The notes under the pieces: model-generated | The model's input: the letters and a program-made list of their open reading frames with translations, nothing else | The model's database searches: none | What the model was told of the DNA's origin: nothing | From: Alteromonas sp. 5E99-2 | GTDB lineage: Bacteria > Pseudomonadota > Gammaproteobacteria > Enterobacterales > Alteromonadaceae | Length of the DNA: 64,000 nucleotides | Direction of reading: 5' to 3' | Assembly: GCF_017368475.1 (NCBI RefSeq) | Contig: NZ_JAFNJE010000007.1 | Location: forward strand, 124,001 to 188,000 | Part shown: positions 47,181 to 56,538 of the stretch, piece after piece | Position numbering within the stretch: the first letter of the stretch is position 1 | How the letters are laid out: each line of letters begins with the position of its first letter | Program-made: the position numbers and the translations under genes

Positions 47181-47203
47181 TTCTCATTGTTTGACACTAA
47201 TAA

Positions 47204-47268
47204 CTTGATAATAACTCCGAGGCCTTGATAATTGGAACCTCTATTCATCGAATGATTTATATCAAAGG
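47204..47268. promoter_or_regulatory. Repeated sequence between the deaminase and EamA genes
   Basis: CTTGATAAT occurs twice (47204-47212, 47224-47232) exactly 20 bp apart. A rough inverted copy, TATCAAAG, lies at about 47260-47267. Direct repeats at two helical turns in a divergent promoter region suggest a shared regulator site. Confidence 0.35.
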
Positions 47269-47274
47269 CCGATT

Positions 47275-48150
47275 TTGAGCTGGATTTTCTTTACTCTTGG
47301 CGCGGTTGTTATGCAAACCTTGCGAAATGCACTGCAAAGCCAGTTAAGTAATAATGTCAGTACCGCGGGCGTTACCTTAGCTCGGTTTTTATTTGCACCT
47401 CCTATAGCATTGGTATATCTGCTCGCATTAAATTGGTTTTCACCTCTAGAGATCCCCCATTTTAGTCTGTTATTTATCATCACCGTATCTGCGGCGGCGT
47501 TACTGCAAATTTCCGCTACAGCACTTATGGTGCTGTTATTTAAACAGAAAAATTTTTCTGTGGGGGCGGGTTTAGCCAAAAGCGAAGCTCTAGTCGCAGG
47601 TGTATTAGGCACGTTATTTTTCGGCAGCCAAATGAACCTTTTTGGGTGGTTAGGGATTCTAATAGGTGGATTAGCGGTTTTTATCTTGTCTGGTGGCGGT
47701 AAGAACGGCACGTTAAGTTTGAAAACCGTTATTATTGGTTTAGCCTGTGGCAGTTGCTTTGCATTAACATCGCTATTTGTTCGAGAAGCCAGTTTGATGC
47801 TGAGTGTTCCCTTTCCTCACAGCGCTGCTTGGGTCCTGTTGTGGGTGTTGTGTATTCAAACTGTGCTGCTATCAATTTATATATTCATTACTGATAAAAG
47901 TACTTATGTTGCACTTAAGTCAAATTCAAGAACAACAATTCTTACTAGTGTAACCAGTTGTTTTGGTTCTATATGTTGGTTTAGTGCAATGGCACTACAA
48001 CATGTTGCCTATGTAAAAACACTGGGGCAGTTAGAAGTTGTTTTTACTATTGTTTTAGCAACATTCTGGCTTAAGCAATCGGTAAAAAAACACGAGATTA
48101 TTGGGCTTTTTCTTATCGCTGGGGCCGCAATTTTAGTTATGCTGGCATAA
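47275..48150 (+). CDS. EamA-family DMT transporter
   Basis: A 291-aa inner-membrane protein with ten predicted TM helices as two EamA repeats (repeat 1 to ~140, repeat 2 ~150-290; GQLEVVFTIVLATFWLKQ at the end of repeat 2). Translation appears to start at TTG 47275, which has AAAGG six bases upstream; ATG 47311 is possible but has no ribosome binding site. Such transporters export or import amino acids, bases or metabolites. It diverges from the deaminase-nitrilase pair, so a role in moving their substrate is plausible but unproved. Confidence 0.83.
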   Translation: MSWIFFTLGAVVMQTLRNALQSQLSNNVSTAGVTLARFLFAPPIALVYLLALNWFSPLEIPHFSLLFIITVSAAALLQISATALMVLLFKQKNFSVGAGLAKSEALVAGVLGTLFFGSQMNLFGWLGILIGGLAVFILSGGGKNGTLSLKTVIIGLACGSCFALTSLFVREASLMLSVPFPHSAAWVLLWVLCIQTVLLSIYIFITDKSTYVALKSNSRTTILTSVTSCFGSICWFSAMALQHVAYVKTLGQLEVVFTIVLATFWLKQSVKKHEIIGLFLIAGAAILVMLA

Positions 48151-48179
48151 TTAAGAATATAAATTCTTTTATTGAAAGT

Positions 48180-48203
48180 CCGTTATGTAGCGTAATATAA
48201 CGG
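48180..48203. repeat. Small hairpin upstream of tpx
   Basis: CCGTTAT / ATAACGG, 7-bp arms with a 10-nt loop, 43 bp before the tpx start and 29 bp after the EamA stop. No T-run, so termination is doubtful. Confidence 0.35.
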
Positions 48204-48245
48204 CATTGAACTTTTTCAATCTACTAACCGTTAGGGTGATATAAA

Positions 48246-48746
48246 ATGAGTAATACAGCTAGGTTTAAAGGTACTGAAGTATCCTTGTCAGGAACATTTC
48301 CATCAGTTGGTGATACGGTAAAAGATTTTACAGTTGTTGGTGCTGATTTATCAGAAATAAAACTGTCTAGTTTGAAAGGGAAAAAAATCATTCTTAATAC
48401 CTTTCCAAGTATCGACACACCAGTATGTGCATTACAGTTAAAACAATTTAGCCAAATGGCTGCGGGCAACGACAATGTGGTTTTGGTGTTTGTCTCTCAA
48501 GATCTTCCATTTGCATTTGGTCGATTCTGCGCAGCTGAAGGTATTGAAAATGCCCTTACGACATCAGATTTCCGTTATGGTGAAGCTGCTGAAAGCTTAG
48601 GTGTACTTATCAAATCAAGTGTTGTGAGTGGATTACTTGCTCGCTCAGTATTGGTTTTAGATGAAGAACAAAACGTAATACATTCTGAGCTTGTTGCTGA
48701 AATTACCGAAGAGCCAGATTATAAAGCGGCTCTAGCGGCAATTTAA
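48246..48746 (+). CDS. tpx: Thiol peroxidase Tpx
   Basis: Atypical 2-Cys peroxiredoxin that reduces hydroperoxides through thioredoxin. The 166-aa protein has the peroxidatic Cys61 in FPSIDTPVCALQLKQF and resolving Cys95 in FGRFCAAEGIEN, the same positions as E. coli Tpx. The late RSVLVLDEEQNVIHSELVAE matches the family. It is a single-gene unit with its own terminator. Confidence 0.96.
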   Translation: MSNTARFKGTEVSLSGTFPSVGDTVKDFTVVGADLSEIKLSSLKGKKIILNTFPSIDTPVCALQLKQFSQMAAGNDNVVLVFVSQDLPFAFGRFCAAEGIENALTTSDFRYGEAAESLGVLIKSSVVSGLLARSVLVLDEEQNVIHSELVAEITEEPDYKAALAAI

Positions 48747-48757
48747 TCGTTCTTTCT

Positions 48758-48815
48758 AATCAGTCATTTAGCAAAGCTTGTATGAGCTTTTGATGCTTAA
48801 GTGACTGATTTTTTG
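48758..48815 (+). terminator. Terminator of tpx, inside the gmk 3' end
   Basis: AATCAGTCA (48758-48766) pairs with TGACTGATT (48802-48810), followed by TTTTG. The stem lies 12 bp after the tpx stop and occupies the last codons of the convergent gmk gene, so one sequence encodes protein on one strand and the terminator on the other. Confidence 0.7.
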
Positions 48816-49395
48816 TTTTATGGGCGCAACTGACAATAATCCGATAAAAGTCCTCTAATGTTTCCGCAAAGTCGTCGTTTACAAGTACAAAATCAAACTC
48901 ATCATAATGAGACATCTCATCAACGGCTTTTTGCATTCTTTTATCAATGACGTCTTGTGAATCCTGACCTCTACCGGTTAAACGGGATCTAAGTTCTTCA
49001 ATAGACGGTGGCAAAATAAATACACTATTCGCATCAGGCATAAGTGATTTTACTTGTCTGGCCCCTTGCCAATCTATATCGAGAAAAACATCAATTCCTT
49101 CAGACAAACAAGCCTCAATAGCAACTCGTGATGTACCGTAATAATTGCCGAAGACTTCAGCCCACTCAAAAAACGCGCCATCAGCAATTAACGCTTCAAA
49201 CTCCGCTCTAGATACAAAATGGTAATGCTCCCCGTTAACCTCTCCCGGTCTGGGATCTCGTGTTGTATGGGACACAGACACTTGCATTTTATGGCTAGCC
49301 GAGGCGTATTTGTCTAATAGTGCTTTTATTAGACTCGATTTACCCGCACCAGAAGGAGCAGACAAAATAAATAAATTTCCAAGAAGTTGAGACAT
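48760..49395 (-). CDS. gmk: Guanylate kinase (Gmk)
   Basis: Phosphorylates GMP to GDP. The 211-aa protein has the P-loop APSGAGKS (13-20), the GMP-binding [20 protein letters not shown] and the lid segment ([20 protein letters not shown]). The length fits E. coli Gmk (207). In E. coli gmk is immediately upstream of rpoZ on the same strand; here a four-gene block intervenes. Confidence 0.97.
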   Translation of the reverse strand: MSQLLGNLFILSAPSGAGKSSLIKALLDKYASASHKMQVSVSHTTRDPRPGEVNGEHYHFVSRAEFEALIADGAFFEWAEVFGNYYGTSRVAIEACLSEGIDVFLDIDWQGARQVKSLMPDANSVFILPPSIEELRSRLTGRGQDSQDVIDKRMQKAVDEMSHYDEFDFVLVNDDFAETLEDFYRIIVSCAHKTKNQSLKHQKLIQALLND

Positions 49396-49487
49396 GGCGC
49401 AGATTAAACGTGTGGCTTGTAGGTGATAATGTTGTCAGATCATAGCATAATAGTCGGTAATATGAGTTTATTTACGGTTTATTCTTT

Positions 49488-50168
49488 ATGCCTTCTTTGC
49501 AATATGTTGATGTTCCGAGCACTCAAGCTCACACTGCTACCGTTATTTGGCTTCACGGCTTAGGCGATTCCGGTAACGGGTTTGCGCCAATAGTACCTGA
49601 ACTAAAATTACCCGAAGACTCAGGTATACGCTTTATTTTTCCTCACGCTCCAGAACGCCCAGTTACCATAAACAACGGAATGCGCATGCGTGCGTGGTAC
49701 GACATTACCACTATGGATTTTAATCACAGAGCAGACCGCACGGGTGTAGAAGAGTCGGCGACGCAAGTTGCGGAACTAATAGAAGGTGAAATTGCCGCAG
49801 GTATTTCGCCAAATCGTATTGTTCTTGCTGGCTTTTCACAAGGCGGAGTGATTGCCCTTCATATGGCTGCAAGAAGTCCACACACTTTAGCGGGTGTGAT
49901 GGCGTTATCTACCTATATGTGCGAGCCGCAAAAACTGAGTTCTGAAATGAATTCAAATAATATATCGACCCCCATTTTTATGGGGCATGGAAGCTTAGAT
50001 GAAGTTGTTCCATTAGCACTTGGAAAAAGCGCTTGTGAAACCTTAAAACAACAAGGGTTTAAGGTGAATTTAAATACTTATGCTATGCAGCACAGTGTAT
50101 GCTTTGAAGAACTTCAAGATATAAGAGCTTATTTAGTCGAAGCGCTTAATATCAATGAAAGTGCGTAA
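49488..50168 (+). CDS. Alpha/beta-hydrolase, phospholipase/carboxylesterase family
   Basis: A 226-aa cytoplasmic serine esterase like bacterial carboxylesterase EstB and acyl-protein thioesterase. The triad is visible: Ser117 in AGFSQGGVIALHMA, Asp171 in HGSLDEVVPLAL and His202 in AMQHSVC. The N-terminal WLHGLGDSGNGF supplies the oxyanion hole. It is 13 bp ahead of hemC, so it may head the heme operon transcript. Any functional tie to heme is unknown. Confidence 0.9.
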   Translation: MPSLQYVDVPSTQAHTATVIWLHGLGDSGNGFAPIVPELKLPEDSGIRFIFPHAPERPVTINNGMRMRAWYDITTMDFNHRADRTGVEESATQVAELIEGEIAAGISPNRIVLAGFSQGGVIALHMAARSPHTLAGVMALSTYMCEPQKLSSEMNSNNISTPIFMGHGSLDEVVPLALGKSACETLKQQGFKVNLNTYAMQHSVCFEELQDIRAYLVEALNINESA

Positions 50169-50181
50169 TTAAGGGGTAGTA

Positions 50182-51105
50182 ATGACAACTACACGAACAA
50201 TTCGAATTGCCACACGAAAAAGTGCGCTAGCCTTATGGCAAGCTGAATTTGTAAAAAGTGAACTTGAGAATGCTCATAAAGGGCTTGTTGTAGAACTCGT
50301 CCCTATGAGTACTCAGGGCGATAAGATCCTCGACACGCCACTAGCCAAAATTGGCGGCAAAGGCCTTTTTATCAAGGAACTTGAAGTGGCGATGCAAGAA
50401 GGCCGTGCGGACATTGCCGTACACTCTATGAAAGATGTCCCTATGGCCATGCCTGAAGGGTTTGCACTCACCACCATTTGTGAACGGGACAACCCTTTCG
50501 ACGCTTTTGTATCAAATGATTACACCAGTTTCGATGATTTACCCCAAGGCGCAGTTGTGGGCTCTTCAAGCCTTAGACGCCAGTGCCAAATTAAGCGTGC
50601 TCGCCCTGATATAGAAATCAGGGATTTACGAGGAAACGTGAATACCCGATTAGCCAAGCTCGACGATGGCCAATACGACGCTATTATACTGGCGGCCGCA
50701 GGTCTTCGACGCTTAGCCATGCACCAACGTATTCGCCATACACTACCCGCAACTATGAGCTTGCCCGCAGTGGGCCAAGGTGCGGTTGGTATTGAGTGTA
50801 GAGAAGACGATGCTGAATTACATGCTTTACTCGCACCTTTAAACCACGAAACGACCAGCGTTTGTGTTCGTGCTGAAAGAGCAATGAATAGTTACCTTAA
50901 CGGAGGCTGCCAAGTACCCATTGGTGGTTTTGCAGAATTAAATCAAGACACTATTCATCTAATTGGCAGAGTGGGTTCTCCTGCGGGTGATGTATTGCTA
51001 GAAGCAGAAGCAACAGGAACCTGTCCAATAACTGTGGGCGAAACAGTAGCGAAGGCGCTGTTAGAACAAGGGGCCGGCGATATTCTCGCAAGCTTAGAGG
51101 GATAA
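50182..51105 (+). CDS. hemC: Porphobilinogen deaminase (HemC)
   Basis: Joins four porphobilinogens into hydroxymethylbilane. The 307-aa protein has [48 protein letters not shown] and the dipyrromethane-cofactor Cys243 in [12 protein letters not shown] (E. coli Cys242). It is followed 5 bp later by hemD. Confidence 0.98.
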   Translation: MTTTRTIRIATRKSALALWQAEFVKSELENAHKGLVVELVPMSTQGDKILDTPLAKIGGKGLFIKELEVAMQEGRADIAVHSMKDVPMAMPEGFALTTICERDNPFDAFVSNDYTSFDDLPQGAVVGSSSLRRQCQIKRARPDIEIRDLRGNVNTRLAKLDDGQYDAIILAAAGLRRLAMHQRIRHTLPATMSLPAVGQGAVGIECREDDAELHALLAPLNHETTSVCVRAERAMNSYLNGGCQVPIGGFAELNQDTIHLIGRVGSPAGDVLLEAEATGTCPITVGETVAKALLEQGAGDILASLEG

Positions 51106-51110
51106 CCATC

Positions 51111-51851
51111 ATGCTGGCATTGGTAAAACCAAAGCCAAAAATCGAGCAAGCTGTTGCCCATTTCAAAGCCAACAATATTGATGCTATTGGTGTTTCGCCT
51201 ATAGATATTGAAAGTAATAAACAAGGGCTAGCTCAGTTATCGGAGTTACTTCAACTCTCTAATGCTGAGCTTTCACCCTTTATTATTACGAGTACAGAAG
51301 CAGCTATTCGACTCGTTCAAGTCATCAAAGAAACAAAGTTTGAAGGAAAGCTAGCTTGTTGTATTGGGGAATCAACGGCATTGATTCTGAAGCCTTTTTT
51401 TAAAGAATGTTTATTCCCTAAAATACAAACTTCAGAAGGATGGCTTGCTGAATTTGCAACGCGCCCAGAATTCAATGCTCCTTCAAGTTTGCCAATAATA
51501 GTAAAAGGGGAAGGTGGACGAGATATAATTCCTCTATCATTTACGGACAAAAAAACAGCTTTCAATGCCATTGATGTCTACCGACGAACTGAGCTTGCAG
51601 TCCCTTACTTAACAAAAAAAATCAATTGGCAAAGTATTTCAATGGTTGTAGTCACTAGCGGTCATTTATTAGAATGTTTGCTTAAGGTATACCCCGAAAT
51701 TGACGCTAAAAATAAAACATGGATTGTACCTAGTGAGCGAATAAAGCAGGTCGCATTGTCGCTAGGATGCAAAGAAATTGTATCTAGTAATGGCGCAACC
51801 AATGCGCATCTATTAGGATGTGTATTGGGGCTACAAAGAGGTCGGACATGA
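51111..51851 (+). CDS. hemD: Uroporphyrinogen-III synthase (HemD)
   Basis: Closes hydroxymethylbilane to uroporphyrinogen III with ring-D inversion. The 246-aa protein is poorly conserved, as usual for the family. SPFIITSTEAAIRLVQVI, a mid-chain linker with IIVKGEGGRDIIPLSF, and the late VVTSGHLLECLL follow the HemD pattern. It shares ATGA overlap with hemX. Position between hemC and hemX supports the call. Confidence 0.92.
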   Translation: MLALVKPKPKIEQAVAHFKANNIDAIGVSPIDIESNKQGLAQLSELLQLSNAELSPFIITSTEAAIRLVQVIKETKFEGKLACCIGESTALILKPFFKECLFPKIQTSEGWLAEFATRPEFNAPSSLPIIVKGEGGRDIIPLSFTDKKTAFNAIDVYRRTELAVPYLTKKINWQSISMVVVTSGHLLECLLKVYPEIDAKNKTWIVPSERIKQVALSLGCKEIVSSNGATNAHLLGCVLGLQRGRT

Positions 51852-52960
51852 CAACCAGTGAATTACTCGTAAAAGACACGGATAACACCGAAGAAAAGCA
51901 AACAAAAACTCCCAAGAAAAAGGGTGGCAACAAATCTTTATGGATAGCTATATCATTGTTGTTTTTATGCTTTTTAGCCTGTAGCGGAACTGCTTTTTGG
52001 TTCTTCACTGAGCACTATCAACCCTTAGTCAGTAAGGTAGATAGCCAAGATAATTTGGCGCTACAACTTGAGCGTGTAGCTGAAAATCAACAAGGTTTAA
52101 GTCAGAAAATAGAAAAAAACCAGAACATTCATGGACAAACAGAAGAAAAATTAGCACAAACTCTTACTCATCTTAAAACACAAGACACTCGAATTAAGGC
52201 TATTAATACCGACATCAATCAATTAAACGGCGCGAGAGCATCTGATTGGTTAGTAGCAGAAGCAGATTATCTAACCCGTATGGCTGGCAGGAAGCTCTGG
52301 TTAGAAGATGATACCCACACTGCAGTGCTGTTATTAAAGGAAGCCGATCTACGTTTGGAAGAAAATAGCGACCCAAGCTTATTACAAGTACGCCAGGCTA
52401 TAGCGGAAGACATACAGCGTATAGAGCAAGTTAATCCTGTCTCTTCTACAGATATCGCTTTAACTCTTACTGGGATAATAAATACTCTAGATTCACTGCC
52501 CTTAAACACGTTAGTTATTCCGGATACAGAAGCCCAAGCGCTAACACAAGTATCAGATGATATTGCCGACTGGAGAACTAATTTAGCTCGTGTATGGCAA
52601 TCTTTAGTGGACGATTTTGTGAGTGTAAAACGCAACTCCACGAATGTAGAACCTCTGATGTCAGCATCTCAACGCTTTCTTATAACAGAACAACTAGCGC
52701 TGAGCCTACAGCAATCTCAATATGCGGCTTTGCATTATGATGCCCCCTTATATGAAGCGTCATTGCAACAGTCTATCTCCATTGTTGAAAAGCACTATGA
52801 TTTAACGGCAGCTCAAACTAAGCAATTTATTAATCACCTTAGTGAGTTAGCTCAAAAAGATATTAGCAGGCCTTTACCCTCTTCATTAATAAGTCATGGT
52901 TTACTTCAAAAGGCGCTATCTTCCCGTCTAAATGCGTCGTCTACAGGGATTACACTTTAA
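51848..52960 (+). CDS. hemX: HemX membrane protein of the heme operon
   Basis: A 370-aa protein with a charged N-terminal tail (TEEKQTKTPKKKGG), one TM helix (~residues 30-53) and a long periplasmic region. The early part of that region is a coiled coil (LQLERVAENQQGLSQKIEKN). It is the HemX family once annotated as a uroporphyrinogen methyltransferase; its exact role is still unclear. ATG 51848 overlaps the hemD stop (ATGA), so it is preferred over an earlier in-frame start at 51818. It ends with a 1-bp overlap into hemY. Confidence 0.88.
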   Translation: MTTSELLVKDTDNTEEKQTKTPKKKGGNKSLWIAISLLFLCFLACSGTAFWFFTEHYQPLVSKVDSQDNLALQLERVAENQQGLSQKIEKNQNIHGQTEEKLAQTLTHLKTQDTRIKAINTDINQLNGARASDWLVAEADYLTRMAGRKLWLEDDTHTAVLLLKEADLRLEENSDPSLLQVRQAIAEDIQRIEQVNPVSSTDIALTLTGIINTLDSLPLNTLVIPDTEAQALTQVSDDIADWRTNLARVWQSLVDDFVSVKRNSTNVEPLMSASQRFLITEQLALSLQQSQYAALHYDAPLYEASLQQSISIVEKHYDLTAAQTKQFINHLSELAQKDISRPLPSSLISHGLLQKALSSRLNASSTGITL

Positions 52961-54135
52961 TGAAACGTTTAGTGAAATACCTACTCTACATCGCTGTTTT
53001 TTTGTTAGTGCTCTTTATTGCGCCTCTGTTAGTGGGTGAAAAAGGGTATGTATTAATTGCCTTTGGCCAACGCACCATTGAATTGACCGTAGTCGCGTTA
53101 GGGGTAATCATCTTTGGTCTTGTAATTATTGGTATTATTGCCTTAAAGCTAATTTCAATTCTTTTGTCTGCGTCTCGTACAACAAGTCGTTGGTTTACCA
53201 GCGGTGGAGCTATAAAACGAGAACAGTCATTCTACAATGGTTTATTTGCATTGGCTTATGGAAATACCGAAAAAGCCAAGGCTGCATTTGAAAACGTAAA
53301 TAAAGACGAATTTCACGGCTTTCATCATTTAGCTTTGGGGCAAATTGCATTGCAAAACGGTAAGTCAGATGTGGCTACCATGTGGTTTGACAAAGCCAAA
53401 AATAATACCGATAAAAACTGTGCAGATGCCGCTTTTTTGATGCAAGCACAACAATGTTTAACCGATGGAAAGATTAAGCTCGCAGTGGAATCCTTAGATG
53501 GCATTAAGGATGCAGAGCAAGCCGACGTTATCCGGCTAAAAGCGAAGGCAATGGCCATGAATAACCAATGGAGTGAATTGGAAAGCGCATTGCCAAAATG
53601 GAGAAAACAACTCGGTAGTGATTACTCCGGTTACACTGAAGAAATAGCTACACAAAAATTTGCAGAGATTGCGAGTAAAGAAGGCGCTCTTCAACTAAAA
53701 GACTATTGGAATGGGTTATCCAGAACACAAAGAAATGACGATGTATTTAGAATATCGTTCATTCAACAATTAATCTCTCAGGGATTACACCAAGATGCGC
53801 AGAAATTCTTACTCGATTGGTATAAAAAGAAGACAATGCCTTATGGAATGATAAGTATCATAAAAACACTGCGTACGCCTCATCCAGCTGATCTTATTGG
53901 TTTATTAGAGAGATCAATAAAACTAACTCCTGAAGAGCCTAGCTATTACGCGGCTCTAGGGCATATTGCTTATAATTCAGGAGATATAGCATTAAGTGAA
54001 CGAGCGCTGATAAAAGCTATTGATTTAAAAGAAACGAGCGAAGAATTAATCCTACTATCGAAAATTTACGAAGAATCTAATGCCTACGAGCAGGCAATGC
54101 AGTCAATGAGAAGAGTGCATGCCCTCCAGAGCTGA
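52960..54135 (+). CDS. hemY: HemY-type TPR membrane protein
   Basis: A 391-aa inner-membrane protein. Two TM helices lie at the N-terminus (~6-25 and 42-68). TPR-like helices follow (FYNGLFALAYGNTEKAKAAF, HHLALGQIALQNGKSD, YYAALGHIAYNSGDIALSE). In proteobacteria this HemY is a heme-operon protein thought to organise late heme enzymes; it is not protoporphyrinogen oxidase of that name. It overlaps hemX by 1 bp and the adenylate cyclase gene by 17 bp. Confidence 0.9.
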   Translation: MKRLVKYLLYIAVFLLVLFIAPLLVGEKGYVLIAFGQRTIELTVVALGVIIFGLVIIGIIALKLISILLSASRTTSRWFTSGGAIKREQSFYNGLFALAYGNTEKAKAAFENVNKDEFHGFHHLALGQIALQNGKSDVATMWFDKAKNNTDKNCADAAFLMQAQQCLTDGKIKLAVESLDGIKDAEQADVIRLKAKAMAMNNQWSELESALPKWRKQLGSDYSGYTEEIATQKFAEIASKEGALQLKDYWNGLSRTQRNDDVFRISFIQQLISQGLHQDAQKFLLDWYKKKTMPYGMISIIKTLRTPHPADLIGLLERSIKLTPEEPSYYAALGHIAYNSGDIALSERALIKAIDLKETSEELILLSKIYEESNAYEQAMQSMRRVHALQS

Positions 54136-56092
54136 AAAAGTCACAACACAAACCTTAGCTATCAGGTTACTTCGTGTATTGAGGTACAATAAAGCACGAA
54201 CAGAAAGAACAATTAGCTTACTTTCAGATCAAAAGAAACCTTTGTTCCACGTACTGCCTTATCTATTACATGTTAATCATAAATCTTTACCAGGGTATGT
54301 GGCTGCAAAAGAGATTGCTTGTGGTTTATGCAACTACAGTTTAAGGCAAGACGTCTCTAATGCACTCATTAAAGTGTTTCCTAGTATCACCAATATCACG
54401 GATTTTGCCAAAGAAACTTGGCCTAAGCAAAGGTATATTGACTCTGTATTACTGATGGGAAGTGTTGGTACCATTGGTCAGGACGAACATTCAGATTTTG
54501 ACTATTGGGTTTGTGTGAATGCCAAAACAATGTCCTCTTTAGCCCTAGAGAACTTACAAAAAAAACTCTCTCGAATAGAACAGTGGGCAGCGAAAAATTA
54601 CGCATTAGAAGTCCATTTTTTCATATCTGATATCGATAGCGTAAAAGCAAATGATTTTGGTATCGCTGATGGCGAAAGTGCAGGCTCAGCACAAGCCTTG
54701 TTCTTAAAATCAGAGTTTTATACCACGAATATGGTAGTGTCGGGAAAAGCGCCATTTTGGTGGTTAACACCGGATAACACGTCCACCAAGCAATATGAAT
54801 TATTGTTTAATTCTTTGAAAAAAGGCGTGTCTCCTGATCCTGCCTGGTTAATGGATTTAGGCAATATCGAAAAAATGGATCCCAGTGAGTTATTCGGCGC
54901 GGCCATTTGGCAACTAAGCAAAGCGATGGATAGCCCTTTTAAATCAGTGCTAAAAATGGCAAAACTAGAGGTGTTTTTAGAGAATATAGAAACACACCAG
55001 CCTATGTGCAATGAATTAAAACGCCTTGTACACAACACCAACGAATCATCAGGGAAAGCAGAGCCTATAGACCCATATACATTCATGTTCGATGTGCTAA
55101 TTCGACATTATAGTAAAGTTAAAAAAGATGACATCGTAACTCTACTTCAAGAGTGCTTATATATAAAAAGCCATGCCCAACTTAGTGTGAAAGTGGCCGA
55201 CAGCGGACGTACATTTAAACATCAAATCATGTCCCTTTATGTATCTAAATGGGGATGGTCTGAAGAAAAAATAAAAGAGTTTGATCATATACATTCTTGG
55301 CCTTTCTCCAAGCATGTCATGTTAAGTAAGCGGATACACAGGTTTCTAATTCAATGCTACCGCCGTATGTCCAAAAAGTTTAGAGATCTTGAACATACGG
55401 TAAGTCAAGAAGATATGACAGTACTCGGCCGCCGCTTAGAAAGCTTCTATGCTAAAAAGTCTAACAAAATTGATATTTTGCGCAGCGGATTTGGAGAAGA
55501 GCTATACTGCCCTGTCGCGACAATTCGAGCAAAGCGTCAAAAAGATGGTAGCCGGCAATGGACTTTATACTCAGGGGATTTTCTTACCGCACCAGACAAA
55601 GAAGCAAGACCTTACAAAGTACGTACTGACTCATCAACTACTCATTTGCTCATGTGGTGCATAGTAAATCGCATAATAGATAAAAATACCCAATTACTTT
55701 TAGATTATGACTCCGAGCCGGTAACCGAAGGGGACCTTCAGAATTTAGCACTTTATGCGTCCAAATTGTTTAAACCATTAAAAGTGAACTCTTTAGGCCG
55801 AGAACAGCTTTTAGCAAAAAATGAAATTACTGCCTGCCTATGTGTACTCAATATGGAATCTTCAAGATTAAAGGCACATGTAGATGATATTGTGACCATC
55901 TATTCCACATCTTGGGGTGAACGTTATATTGAATATGGAAAAGACGCTTTTATTCGTATTTCACAGAGAATACAAGAGCAAGAATCACTTCCTAAGCGAT
56001 ATATGATTTCCCCAGACTACAGTCATAAACAGCGTTTGGAACAAGATTTTCAAAAATTATCACCCGTGGTATTCGATAACGCCCTTTATTAA
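54119..56092 (+). CDS. cyaA: Class I adenylate cyclase homologue, shortened
   Basis: Makes cAMP from ATP. The 657-aa protein matches E. coli CyaA through its catalytic half: PLFHVLPYLLHVNHKSLPGY, the polymerase-beta-like LLMGSVGTIGQDEHSDFDYW with the DxD metal pair, EVHFFISDIDSVKANDFG, and LFGAAIWQLSKAMDSPFKSV. E. coli CyaA is 848 aa; by eye this protein stops about 180-190 residues earlier, within the regulatory C-terminal half. In E. coli cyaA is divergent from hemC; here it lies at the 3' end of hemCDXY, overlapping hemY by 17 bp. A second, full-length cyclase could exist elsewhere. Confidence 0.85.
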   Translation: MPSRAEKVTTQTLAIRLLRVLRYNKARTERTISLLSDQKKPLFHVLPYLLHVNHKSLPGYVAAKEIACGLCNYSLRQDVSNALIKVFPSITNITDFAKETWPKQRYIDSVLLMGSVGTIGQDEHSDFDYWVCVNAKTMSSLALENLQKKLSRIEQWAAKNYALEVHFFISDIDSVKANDFGIADGESAGSAQALFLKSEFYTTNMVVSGKAPFWWLTPDNTSTKQYELLFNSLKKGVSPDPAWLMDLGNIEKMDPSELFGAAIWQLSKAMDSPFKSVLKMAKLEVFLENIETHQPMCNELKRLVHNTNESSGKAEPIDPYTFMFDVLIRHYSKVKKDDIVTLLQECLYIKSHAQLSVKVADSGRTFKHQIMSLYVSKWGWSEEKIKEFDHIHSWPFSKHVMLSKRIHRFLIQCYRRMSKKFRDLEHTVSQEDMTVLGRRLESFYAKKSNKIDILRSGFGEELYCPVATIRAKRQKDGSRQWTLYSGDFLTAPDKEARPYKVRTDSSTTHLLMWCIVNRIIDKNTQLLLDYDSEPVTEGDLQNLALYASKLFKPLKVNSLGREQLLAKNEITACLCVLNMESSRLKAHVDDIVTIYSTSWGERYIEYGKDAFIRISQRIQEQESLPKRYMISPDYSHKQRLEQDFQKLSPVVFDNALY

Positions 56093-56538
56093 GAGTGAAT
56101 CCACTTATCTAATGCGTTACTAAATGCTTGTTTTTCGCTCGTACTCATCGGCGGTGGCCCTCCAGTCTGAACGCCAGAGCTACGCATAGTATCCATAAAG
56201 TCTCGTATATTTAATCGAGATTTTATATTTTCCTTTTCTAAAACCTCTCCTCGTGGAGTTAACACCCGAACCCCTTTGTCGATAAGTTCATCAGCTAATG
56301 GGATATCACTTGTGATCACGATATCCCCTGCGTTTGCTCTGCGAACTAATTCGTTATCGGCTTCATCAAAACCCTGATCCACCTGCACGGCAGTAATCCA
56401 GCGAATAGATGGTGTGCGCAGGTACTGGTTAGCAATTAAGGTCAGGGGAATTTTGGTGCGTGTAGACGCTTTAAACAACACGTCTTTAATCACGTTAGGG
56501 CATGCGTCAGCATCTACCCACATAGTACGTTCAGTCAT
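56089..56538 (-). CDS. UPF0178/DUF188 family protein (YaiI-like)
   Basis: A 149-aa cytoplasmic protein of the YaiI/YqxD family, a PIN-like fold predicted to be a nuclease. MWVDADACPNVIKDVLFKAS carries the acidic active-site pattern, and VITSDIPLADELIDKGVRVL and the late MSTSEKQAFSNALDKW follow. Biological function is not established. It overlaps the convergent cyclase gene by 4 bp and the upstream DUF1499 gene by 4 bp (ATGA). Confidence 0.92.
   Translation of the reverse strand: MTERTMWVDADACPNVIKDVLFKASTRTKIPLTLIANQYLRTPSIRWITAVQVDQGFDEADNELVRRANAGDIVITSDIPLADELIDKGVRVLTPRGEVLEKENIKSRLNIRDFMDTMRSSGVQTGGPPPMSTSEKQAFSNALDKWIHS

Noticed and set aside
54119-56092. Adenylate cyclase gene as a frameshifted pseudogene
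   Set aside because: The frame is open for 657 codons with conserved motifs throughout and ends in a normal stop; it is short, not broken.
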